Assembly (NCBI GenBank): GCA_002383485.1 | Contig: DFYY01000048.1 | Span: 1,956 to 27,430 of the forward strand | Source of the DNA: Bacteroidales bacterium UBA4070 | Lineage (GTDB): Bacteria > Bacteroidota > Bacteroidia > Bacteroidales > VadinHA17 | Length of the DNA stretch: 25,475 nucleotides | Direction: 5' to 3' | In this document: positions 1 to 6,557 of the stretch, in pieces | Layout of the letters: every line of letters starts with the position of its first letter | How positions within the stretch are numbered: the first letter of the stretch is position 1 | The notes under the pieces: generated by a model | Told to the model about the DNA's origin: nothing | What the model saw: only the letters and a program-made list of their open reading frames with translations | Database searches by the model: none | Translations under genes and position numbers: made by a program

Positions 1-164
1 TCAAGATCAGATAAATAAAGCCATTCTTTTGGGACCATCGCGAGATTGGGATGGAGGTTGGATCTATGGAGGTTCATTGTATAGGGGATTAGATGAGGAT
101 GGGACACCAATTTGGAGGGGTATTGGGTCGGGTATTGGAATGACTATCGGAGTCTCATTTGGTA
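1..164 (+). repeat. Direct repeat, copy A (toxin C-terminal module)
   Basis: This stretch matches 1148-1311 base for base over the first 145 positions. It then differs only at 146 (a versus t) and 154 (c versus t) before homology stops after position 164. The window starts inside the repeat, so the true repeat may be longer and could include everything equivalent to 552-1147. Both copies are read in the same frame. One mismatch changes Phe to Ile and the other is synonymous. Confidence 0.95.
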
Positions 165-208
165 GTGGTGGCACTAGAAAGGGATTTAATGATTATCCAG
201 TATATTGA
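2..208 (+). CDS. C-terminal fragment of an Rhs-like polymorphic-toxin protein (5' end outside window)
   Basis: An open frame enters from the window edge (first full codon at 2) and ends at TGA 206-208, giving 68 residues. The segment is rich in Gly, Trp and Asp (for example GPSRDWDGGWIYGG) and ends in a short tail, RKGFNDYPVY. Residues 1-54 are nearly identical to residues 200-253 of the second copy downstream, with one Phe/Ile change, and after the shared SFG the two proteins are unrelated. A long shared body with a swapped C-terminal tip is typical of Rhs and other polymorphic toxins. The Rhs assignment rests on the style of the sequence and this architecture, not on a database match. The next gene begins three bases after this stop, so the two are very likely co-transcribed. 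The DNA is AT-rich compared with the genes after 1622. Confidence 0.6.
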   Translation, partial: QDQINKAILLGPSRDWDGGWIYGGSLYRGLDEDGTPIWRGIGSGIGMTIGVSFGSGGTRKGFNDYPVY

Positions 209-210
209 TA

Positions 211-561
211 ATGAAGAAGAATAAGCTATTGATCGTCATAATAATCATTCTTATTTTTTTCGGATTTGACATAAAAAAAAGCTTAAAAATGCGTTGTGAG
301 TACTATACTAGCTCCATACAGGGGAGGATTATTGAAATCAAATACACACAGCGTAGTACTGTTGCAGTCAAAGTAACTAAAGACGATGAATGGTATTATC
401 TTGGGACTGAGGTAAAATACGACATTCCTATAGAAGTGGGAGATTCTCTTATTAAGATAAGTAGTGACTATAATGTCTATCTGTTTAAGAATGGTGTGTC
501 TTACAATATCAGGTCTGACAGGAACTTTGAGAAATGGGCTAAGTACTGTAATTGCAGATAA
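211..561 (+). CDS. Small membrane-anchored protein, candidate immunity protein
   Basis: This gene encodes 116 residues. It starts at ATG 211, three bases after the stop of the toxin-like gene; an upstream in-frame TTG at 205 is less likely. Residues 6-19 form one strongly hydrophobic segment (LLIVIIIILIFFGF) after a Lys-rich start, so the protein is probably anchored in the inner membrane with its remainder outside the cytoplasm. The soluble part alternates beta-like stretches (GRIIEIKY, VAVKV, YYLGTEV, IEVGDSLIKISS, YNVYLFKNG). Its position directly behind a polymorphic-toxin C-terminus and ahead of a second toxin module is where immunity genes sit, so a protective role against the upstream tip is inferred. 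I do not recognise a named family, and a small lipid- or wall-associated protein of another function remains possible. Confidence 0.6.
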   Translation: MKKNKLLIVIIIILIFFGFDIKKSLKMRCEYYTSSIQGRIIEIKYTQRSTVAVKVTKDDEWYYLGTEVKYDIPIEVGDSLIKISSDYNVYLFKNGVSYNIRSDRNFEKWAKYCNCR

Positions 562-1622
562 CTGACAAGGATCATATTATCAACCCGACTGTTAATGGAC
601 TGACCAGAGGTGCCAGGTATTTCTATGATTATCCATATTCAAATTCTGGTGGCGTCTACTATGATCAAGAAGGAAATACTGTGCCATTTACTGAAATAAG
701 AAGTACTCTGTCTTCTTATGATTACATGTCTGTAATAAATCCACTGCATGTACAAGAAATAAAACGCGGTACAAATGGTTTTTATATAACCTATGTGGGT
801 ATGACAAGCCCTGAACGGTTTGAAGAGACGAATGAGGGTATTTGGCAAATATTTGTGGTTTCCCAATTTATGGCTTTCGACCAAAGAGGGGGAACCCTTG
901 AAGGATTAAGTGGTAGTAACCAATGGTTTAACAATACAATCCGACGCATAGTTCCTGACCGCATTTCAGCTTCAGTTGGGGCTAACATAGCTATCGTACT
1001 CGGGGTGGGTCAGAATTTTGAATTAGACTGGATCACTAAAGGCAAAGACGCCAGATGGCTACCGTATTTAACAAATACCAGGACTTTCAGGAGAGGAATT
1101 GAAGGAGATGTGGGAATTCAAGCTAATCTATATTGGTTTGATGGCCATCAAGATCAGATAAATAAAGCCATTCTTTTGGGACCATCGCGAGATTGGGATG
1201 GAGGTTGGATCTATGGAGGTTCATTGTATAGGGGATTAGATGAGGATGGGACACCAATTTGGAGGGGTATTGGGTCGGGTATTGGAATGACTTTCGGAGT
1301 TTCATTTGGTACTGTCCCTTACATTTTAGGAGGTATGGAAAATTCAGCACAAGCCATAAGACATTACTTTAATGGTAATGGAACTTCTGTTGCACTGGGC
1401 AACAACACAATAAGCGCATTAATGATGAGTGATGGATTTCAAAGAAGACATCAAAGAATAATATCAGGCAAAACCACCTCCTTAACAGGAAGTTTTTCTG
1501 TAAATCTTACAGGTAATGACTTTCATGTTGGAAGAACAAATGTAGATTATTCTATAAGTTGTGCCAGTGGGAATTGTACTGTTTCAGAAGCGATTAAACT
1601 ACAGTCTGTCCATTGCAGACCT
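552..1622 (+). pseudogene. Orphan Rhs-like toxin C-terminal cassette (no proper start; 3' end disrupted)
   Basis: A long open frame starts right after an in-frame TAA (549-551). It has only TTG 552 near its beginning, and its first ATG is at 726, well inside conserved-looking sequence. The frame encodes about 357 residues before it meets the opposite-strand gene at 1623, then stays open to 2096 only as an antisense shadow. Residues 1-200 are rich in Gly and aromatics (YFYDYPYSNSGG, FELDWITKGKDARWLPY), in the manner of Bacteroidota Rhs C-terminal regions. Residues 200-253 repeat the upstream fragment. From residue 254 a new tail follows (HYFNGNGTSVALG, FHVGRTNVDYSIS, SGNCTVSEAIK). A startless second tip behind an intact toxin/immunity pair fits a displaced cassette used as a recombination donor. 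The missing natural stop suggests truncation or a chimeric junction near 1600-1622. Confidence 0.55.
1148..1311 (+). repeat. Direct repeat, copy B (toxin C-terminal module)
   Basis: This is the second copy of the 164-bp module found at the window start, offset by 1147 bp and in the same orientation and reading frame. It lies immediately before the point where the two toxin-like proteins diverge. It could therefore serve as the homology tract for exchanging tips. Confidence 0.95.
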
Positions 1623-4322
1623 CTAGTCAATCCGTATCCCAACCCTGATGCCTGCCGATTCATAGGAGGTGCCACGGAAGCTGGTCCAGACGCCAATGTT
1701 GGCAATCAGGAATACCTCGCTGAGAGAGTATCCTGCCTCCCAGTAATAGCCGGCTTCCGGAGTCCATGCCGCAGAAAGGCCTATGTTTTCACGCATCAGT
1801 GTCCGGCTCAGGACCGGCAGACGCTTCAGCAGCATGGTGGGGGTGGTGTACCTGGCATGGGCCTCGGCAAACCGGGTCCTGGCTGCCATAAAGTAAGAAG
1901 GAGCCAGGTAGAAGGCATCCTCGTAGTTATTGATCAGCACCGGCGACGACTGGGTATTGAAGTAATGCATGTCCTGCAGCCTTACGTTGTCACTGTTGAT
2001 GAACCAGCCTCCGCGGATGCGCCAGCGGAACTCTTTAAGGGCAGCGAACCTTGTTGTACGGTTCACCTCGCCCATCAGCATGTCATAGTTGCCTGAAACG
2101 GTGTCATTGAAGTTGTATCCGTACCTCCACGTAAAAGAAAATGTAGGCCAGTCAGAGCCTGCGGGGATCTTTGCTCCCTTTGAGATGCGGTACCTCTGAC
2201 GGGGTGTCCATGTCAGCACGGAGGTTGCAGAGAGATGGCTGTGACTGAAGGAGATCTCGGGCGAATACCCCTCAATCCCTCCGGTAACCCAGGCATTATC
2301 AGGAAGGTTGTCGTGCCACGGCCTCTCTCTCCTGAAGAATGAAAAATCAGAGTTGTTATACAGCGGGTCACGTTGCTCGTACATGCCGGAAAGTGAGAGG
2401 GTGAGTCCGTTTGCCAGGTCGCTGCGGTGGCCGGCAATAACGTAGCGGCTGCGGTAGAGTCTCATCATGTTGTCCCTGAAGAAGAGGGAGGCGACGGTAT
2501 TTACTAGCGGATTGACCCCTGCCTGTGAGTACTCGTCCGACTGGCTGCCGGCTCTCAGGAAGAGGTTCCCTGCATGTTTCGGGTCATACAGCATATTGGC
2601 TGTGACATTCCACATAATCCGTTCCCGGCTGAAGGCGTACCTGGCTGAGGAGACCAGTGTGAAGCGTCCGGCCACACCCGATTTGACAGAGATGGTGAAC
2701 CCTGTTCCTGCAACAAATCCGTCCACGGTGTTGAATGAGAAGCTTTTCAGGTCTGTCAGACCGTCAAAGTTGAGGGAGGTTTTCTGAGAGAGCGGCCAGC
2801 TCCTGCCGCCGGCAAGATCTTTCAGGAAACGGGCAGCAGGACTCTTTTTATTCTTCAGGGAGTCCGGACCGGAGGTTGAATCGGGTCCCGGCCGGGGTCC
2901 TGCTCCGATTGTGATTGAGAGGGTTGAGGTGTCGCGTCTTGCCAGCTGGCGGCCGGCGACGGGGACAGAGGAGAGGCTGGCCGATTCCTCCCTGGTGAGG
3001 GGTATTGGCCTGGCCTCTGCCCACCAGGCAGAGTCTCTCTTTGTGGCATCTTCCTCAATTATAACAGTTGTTTTGTCCTCTATCTCCAGCGGAGGCTTCT
3101 CCCTGCCCTGCCTGGCGTTTTTTTCGTTCAGCCGGGCCAGCCTCGACATGTCGCGGGCAGTCAGATCATCCTTCTGAAGGATAGTTTCTATCTCGCGCTG
3201 CGTGGGGCTCTTCGCTTCCGGTTCAGGCTCACCGGCAGGCACGTTCCCTGTAGCAACGGTGTATGACGGAGGACGGGGGAGTGCTCTGTCAGGCTCTACC
3301 TCGAGGTACTTCACAGCGCTTGTGTATGCTGCCCTGGCCTTGACTCCCATCAGGGAGATATCGACGTTGAATTCATGGCTCACGGGCATCCAGATACCGG
3401 CTTCGACAGGTGTGCAGAGCTGGCGGACACGGATCTTCCCGGCCATGTTGTCATTCGTGAGGTCAAGGGAGTGGATGGCCCACAGGTCCTCCACTATGTA
3501 GATCGTCCCGGTGAAGAGTTGCTGGCTTTTCCTGCGGGGTGTGACCCTGATCTTGTCAATGACATAATCGCCCTGCGAGGAGGAGCCGAGGAATGTAAAG
3601 GTGTAGTGCGAGAAGGCATTGGGTGCCAGCGGGGATATTGCAACCTCTGCAAGTACGGGCTGGTAGAAGCTGGCTTCGATGTAGTCCATCGGGGAGACCT
3701 GTCCCTGGCCCGGCTGTTCACTGGAGTTGGATGATACAACACGGTTGATGTATTTGTCTGGCGCATTGAATGTGATAACGCTGACCGACTCGGAGAAATA
3801 GTATTTGCCCTCCTTCAGGTCATTCTCATTGGCTTCGATCTTCATGCGCCGTTTCAGCAACTCCGGGATTTTATCGACGGTGCCTCCGCCTCTCATGTAG
3901 ACTTCGGCCCTGTACATTCTGACCTGGTTCAGATGGAACGGAGCCATCCCTATCGCCTTGCGCATTATGTAGTCAGCAGGGTCCCTTCCGGATGCGGACA
4001 CTCTGACTGCTGGTATCTCAAAGAGCTGTTCGGCCAGGGTGATGTCAGCCCTTATATCTTCACCGGTGAATGTGAACAGCCTGGTAACCGGCACGTAGCC
4101 AAGGAACTGGTAGCTGACGGTATAGCTTCCGGGAGGGAGAGTGATCTCATAGTGCCCTTCATTGTTGGAGGTTGTGCCCTGGCGCAACTCGGTGATATAT
4201 ACCGAAGCTGACGGCATTGGAACGCCCTTGGTGTCAGTGATCCTGCCGCGCAGTGACTGTGCCTGTGAGAGTGAGATCGGGAGGAGGAGCAGGGTTGTTA
4301 TGAGCACTCCGGCAAGGCGCAT
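1623..4322 (-). CDS. DUF5686 outer-membrane protein with carboxypeptidase-regulatory-like N-terminus
   Basis: The protein has 899 residues, the normal size for this Bacteroidota envelope family. A signal peptide covers about residues 1-21 (hydrophobic LITTLLLLPISL, cut near AQA-Q). A CarboxypepD_reg-like beta-sandwich follows (about 24-105, with the GTTSNNEGHYEI and LPPGSYTVSYQFLGY signatures), then the DUF5686 region from RDPADYIMRKAI onward. A polar linker at about 360-460 contains RDSAWWAEARPIPLTREE, a stretch typical of the family. The C-terminal half looks like an outer-membrane beta-barrel with alternating aromatics. The function is unknown; a role in outer-membrane assembly or transport is inferred. 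The start lies two bases after the rsmI stop, so the genes are co-transcribed. The C-terminus ends in Ile-Asp, whereas an outer-membrane barrel usually ends in an aromatic residue, and foreign AT-rich DNA begins at the next base. Confidence 0.88.
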   Translation of the reverse strand: MRLAGVLITTLLLLPISLSQAQSLRGRITDTKGVPMPSASVYITELRQGTTSNNEGHYEITLPPGSYTVSYQFLGYVPVTRLFTFTGEDIRADITLAEQLFEIPAVRVSASGRDPADYIMRKAIGMAPFHLNQVRMYRAEVYMRGGGTVDKIPELLKRRMKIEANENDLKEGKYYFSESVSVITFNAPDKYINRVVSSNSSEQPGQGQVSPMDYIEASFYQPVLAEVAISPLAPNAFSHYTFTFLGSSSQGDYVIDKIRVTPRRKSQQLFTGTIYIVEDLWAIHSLDLTNDNMAGKIRVRQLCTPVEAGIWMPVSHEFNVDISLMGVKARAAYTSAVKYLEVEPDRALPRPPSYTVATGNVPAGEPEPEAKSPTQREIETILQKDDLTARDMSRLARLNEKNARQGREKPPLEIEDKTTVIIEEDATKRDSAWWAEARPIPLTREESASLSSVPVAGRQLARRDTSTLSITIGAGPRPGPDSTSGPDSLKNKKSPAARFLKDLAGGRSWPLSQKTSLNFDGLTDLKSFSFNTVDGFVAGTGFTISVKSGVAGRFTLVSSARYAFSRERIMWNVTANMLYDPKHAGNLFLRAGSQSDEYSQAGVNPLVNTVASLFFRDNMMRLYRSRYVIAGHRSDLANGLTLSLSGMYEQRDPLYNNSDFSFFRRERPWHDNLPDNAWVTGGIEGYSPEISFSHSHLSATSVLTWTPRQRYRISKGAKIPAGSDWPTFSFTWRYGYNFNDTVSGNYDMLMGEVNRTTRFAALKEFRWRIRGGWFINSDNVRLQDMHYFNTQSSPVLINNYEDAFYLAPSYFMAARTRFAEAHARYTTPTMLLKRLPVLSRTLMRENIGLSAAWTPEAGYYWEAGYSLSEVFLIANIGVWTSFRGTSYESAGIRVGIRID

Positions 4323-4324
4323 CT

Positions 4325-5023
4325 TCAGTCTGTTTCTTCAGTATGATCCTTAAGCGAGTTGCCGGCAACCACTATGACGAATTCGCCTCTTGGAGAAGTG
4401 TTTCTGAAGTGTTCAGCCAGCGTGCCAAGGGTCCCGCGAAGGGTCTCCTCGAATTTTTTGGTTATCTCCCTGGAAACCGAGGCGCGACGGTCAGTGCCCA
4501 GTGCGGATGACAATTGCTCAAGGGTCTTCACCACCCTGAAGGGTGATTCGTAGAATATCATTGTTCTCTCCTCTGATGCCAGGGCTGTGAGCCTCTTCTG
4601 CCTGCCTTTCTTCTGGGGCAGGAACCCCTCGAAGCAGAACCGGTCAGAAGGCAGGCCCGATGTTACCAGCGCCGGAACGAAGGCGGTAGGTCCGGGTAGT
4701 GATTCCACAGGTATTTCTCTTTCGATGCATCTGCGCACCAGCAGGAAGCCGGGATCGGAGATGCCCGGGGTGCCGGCGTCGGAGACAAGGGCAGTGAGGG
4801 TGCCTCGCTCAATGCCGTCGCATACAGCCTCGAGGCTGCGGTGCTCATTGAACTTGTGATGTGAGCGCAACGGTACGGTGATGCCGTAATGGTCAAGCAG
4901 GATCCTTGTGGTCCGGGTGTCTTCGGCAAGGATGAGTCCAGCCGATTTCAGCACCTCCAGGGCACGGATGGTGATGTCACCAAGATTGCCGATGGGGGTG
5001 GGGACCAGGATCAGTCTAGACAT
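4325..5023 (-). CDS. rsmI: 16S rRNA (cytidine1402-2'-O)-methyltransferase RsmI
   Basis: RsmI methylates the 2'-O of C1402 in 16S rRNA using S-adenosylmethionine and acts in the cytoplasm on the small ribosomal subunit. The 232 residues carry the family hallmarks in order: the N-terminal LILVPTPIGNLGDITIRA, AEDTR at 33-37, SDAGTPGISDPG at 81-92, the LPGPTA segment at 109-114, FEGFLPQKKGR and FYESPFRV. I chose ATG 5023, ten codons inside the longest frame, because the family starts exactly at MSRLILVPTPIGN. This ATG overlaps the stop of the upstream gene (ATGTCTAG), which points to translational coupling. The downstream DUF5686 gene begins two bases after the rsmI stop. Length and motifs are complete. 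Confidence 0.95.
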   Translation of the reverse strand: MSRLILVPTPIGNLGDITIRALEVLKSAGLILAEDTRTTRILLDHYGITVPLRSHHKFNEHRSLEAVCDGIERGTLTALVSDAGTPGISDPGFLLVRRCIEREIPVESLPGPTAFVPALVTSGLPSDRFCFEGFLPQKKGRQKRLTALASEERTMIFYESPFRVVKTLEQLSSALGTDRRASVSREITKKFEETLRGTLGTLAEHFRNTSPRGEFVIVVAGNSLKDHTEETD

Positions 5024-5858
5024 TAAGGCTGAATTTTCTTCGTACAATATCAACGAATGAGGACTGTGCCGAGGGGTCAGAGCCCATGACGGTACTCTCG
5101 TCGAGGATTCTCATTGCCTCACCCAGCGAGACGGAGTTGTTGAGCCTCCTTATTGTATCGCTGTAAGCAAGGGCATCCCCGCTGAAGAGCTCCCGGATGA
5201 AGTAGAACCTGTCGTTTATGCCGATTGCAGCGCCGATGTCGGCTATCGGTTTGCTGTGCAAAGCAGTTGAGATTGCCTCATCCTGTCTTACAGGTGAGAT
5301 CTTATCGCCCAGGGTGCCTGCCTGGCTGAAGCGGTCAGCAAGTATTGCCTTTGACGGTTCATGGTTCTTATGTGCTGCTGAAGGTTGTTTTGCAGGCTCA
5401 GTGGTTGGTGCAGGCTGACGGGAGTGTGATGTCTCAGCAGTCAGTGCGGTTGCATAGCCGCTCTGCAGCACAGTCTCTGCGGCCGGTTCAGGTTCAGTTT
5501 CATGGACAGGCTGCGGTACCGGAGCAGGCTCCGTTGCCTGTTCCTTCACCGGTACTCTCTCCTCAGCGATATTCACTGGAGATGACTCCATTGCTGGTAT
5601 GCTGCCATGGGTAACAGCTTCCTTCACGGGAGCCTTCTCCATGGCAGGGATGCTGTCATGGGTAACAGCTATGGTAACCTCTCTGGCCCGAGCCATACCG
5701 GGGAGGAGTTTCAGCAGGTCGGAGGCGCTCTGCACCCGTGACCTTGCGAGTTTTATCTCAGCCAGTTCCGGACCGGATATGTTATTGAGCTGTTCAAGCA
5801 ATGCCAACGCCTCATCCAAGTCCCTCTCTATTATGTTTACAGCTTTCAGGAAATCCAT
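5016..5858 (-). CDS. Conserved Bacteroidota protein of unknown function with a Pro/Glu-rich linker
   Basis: The protein has 280 residues when started at ATG 5858; the longer frame begins at a TTG that sits inside the predicted promoter. It has three parts. An alpha-helical N-terminus (about 1-60, FLKAVNIIERDLDEALALLEQL) may form a coiled coil. A low-complexity middle rich in Pro, Glu and Ala (about 62-190) includes two 17-residue tandem repeats. A compact C-terminus (about 190-275) contains ADRF, KPIADIGAAIGINDRFYFIR and ELFSGD. The C-terminal part reads as the conserved module. No signal peptide or membrane segment is seen, so the protein should be cytoplasmic. It is the first gene of the apparent operon with rsmI and overlaps it by eight bases. 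The function cannot be stated. Confidence 0.8.
   Translation of the reverse strand: MDFLKAVNIIERDLDEALALLEQLNNISGPELAEIKLARSRVQSASDLLKLLPGMARAREVTIAVTHDSIPAMEKAPVKEAVTHGSIPAMESSPVNIAEERVPVKEQATEPAPVPQPVHETEPEPAAETVLQSGYATALTAETSHSRQPAPTTEPAKQPSAAHKNHEPSKAILADRFSQAGTLGDKISPVRQDEAISTALHSKPIADIGAAIGINDRFYFIRELFSGDALAYSDTIRRLNNSVSLGEAMRILDESTVMGSDPSAQSSFVDIVRRKFSLNV
5568..5669 (-). repeat. Two tandem 51-bp (17-residue) in-frame repeats
   Basis: Within the linker of the 280-residue protein, AVTHDSIPAMEKAPVKE (residues 64-80) is followed directly by AVTHGSIPAMESSPVNI (81-97). The DNA repeats with a 51-bp period, for example the catgggtaacagct core near 5606 and again near 5657. The unit length is a multiple of three, so gain or loss of a unit keeps the frame. 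Confidence 0.85.
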
Positions 5859-5897
5859 CTCTGTCTGTTTATTATTCTGATCGTTTTCTTTATTTTG

Positions 5898-5905
5898 CAA
5901 AAGTA
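5898..5905 (-). promoter_or_regulatory. Bacteroidota-type -7 box TACTTTTG for the minus-strand rsmI operon
   Basis: Read on the minus strand the sequence is TACTTTTG, an exact match to the TAnnTTTG -7 consensus of Bacteroidota. Transcription would start near 5890, leaving a leader of about 30 nt before ATG 5858. This placement argues against the TTG at 5900 as a start. No convincing -33 TTTG is seen. Confidence 0.45.
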
Positions 5906-5943
5906 ATCAATATTAATTTTTCAGGCCTGAATAATTCTACCCG

Positions 5944-5951
5944 TAGTATTG
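5944..5951 (+). promoter_or_regulatory. Possible -7 box TAGTATTG upstream of tdk
   Basis: TAGTATTG matches seven of the eight positions of TAnnTTTG and lies 24 bases before the tdk ATG. No clear -33 element is present at the usual distance, so this is a weak candidate. Confidence 0.25.
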
Positions 5952-5975
5952 AACGGCCCTTGCACTATCTGAAGT

Positions 5976-6557
5976 ATGGAGTTTCTGGAAAATTCGGTTG
6001 ACAATGCCGGCAAGCGCGGTTCCGTGGAGGTGATAGCAGGCTCGATGTTTTCAGGGAAGACGGAGGAGCTTATCAGGCGTCTGCGCAGGGCGAAGTTTGC
6101 GGGCCTGAAAGTCGAGATATTCAAGCCTGCGGTTGATACCCGCTATTCGGAAGACATGGTGGTTTCCCACGATGAGAAGTCTATCTTGTCAACTCCGGTT
6201 GAGAATGCCTCATCAATTCTCCTGCTGACAAGCGGTGTCGAGGTTGTGGGGATAGATGAAGCCCAGTTTTTTGACAACAGTCTTGTGGAGGTATGCACGA
6301 TGCTTGCCGACAGCGGCACGAGGGTCATTGTTGCAGGTCTCGACATGGATTTCTCCGGAAGGCCTTTCGGCCCCATGCCTGCCCTGATGGCCACGGCTGA
6401 ATTTGTGACCAAGGTACATGCAATATGTGTCAGGTGCGGCAATCTTGCCAACTATTCCTACCGTAAGACCAAGTCTGAAAAGGTGGTTGTGCTCGGCGAG
6501 AAGGATATCTATGAGCCGCTGTGCCGGTCATGTTACAAAAAATCAGTTAACAGGTGA
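5976..6557 (+). CDS. tdk: Thymidine kinase (type II)
   Basis: Tdk phosphorylates thymidine to dTMP with ATP, a nucleotide-salvage step in the cytoplasm. At 193 residues it has the usual length of the tetrameric type II enzyme. Visible motifs are the P-loop GSMFSGKT at 22-29, the DEAQFF segment at 94-99 whose Glu is the expected catalytic base, and a structural zinc site made of CVRC (151-154) and CRSC (183-186). The substrate-side stretch GLDMDFSGRPFGPM is intact. ATG 5976 leaves a short Ser/Gly-containing leader before the conserved GSVEVIAGSMFSGKT. The gene is divergent from the rsmI operon, and its stop overlaps the GTG start of murF-alr. Confidence 0.96.
   Translation: MEFLENSVDNAGKRGSVEVIAGSMFSGKTEELIRRLRRAKFAGLKVEIFKPAVDTRYSEDMVVSHDEKSILSTPVENASSILLLTSGVEVVGIDEAQFFDNSLVEVCTMLADSGTRVIVAGLDMDFSGRPFGPMPALMATAEFVTKVHAICVRCGNLANYSYRKTKSEKVVVLGEKDIYEPLCRSCYKKSVNR

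Noticed and set aside
223..561. Reading the small gene as the start of a fusion with the orphan cassette
   Set aside because: The frames differ and stop codons separate them: TAA at 559-561 ends the small gene and TAA at 549-551 precedes the cassette frame.
639..1350. Minus-strand frames opposite the orphan cassette
   Set aside because: They are short and overlapping, and the plus-strand frame is supported by the repeat being kept in the same frame in both copies.
1623..2096. Continuation of the orphan toxin frame past 1622
   Set aside because: It is exactly antisense to the C-terminus of the DUF5686 gene, whose family sequence is convincing, and it carries no recognisable protein pattern of its own.
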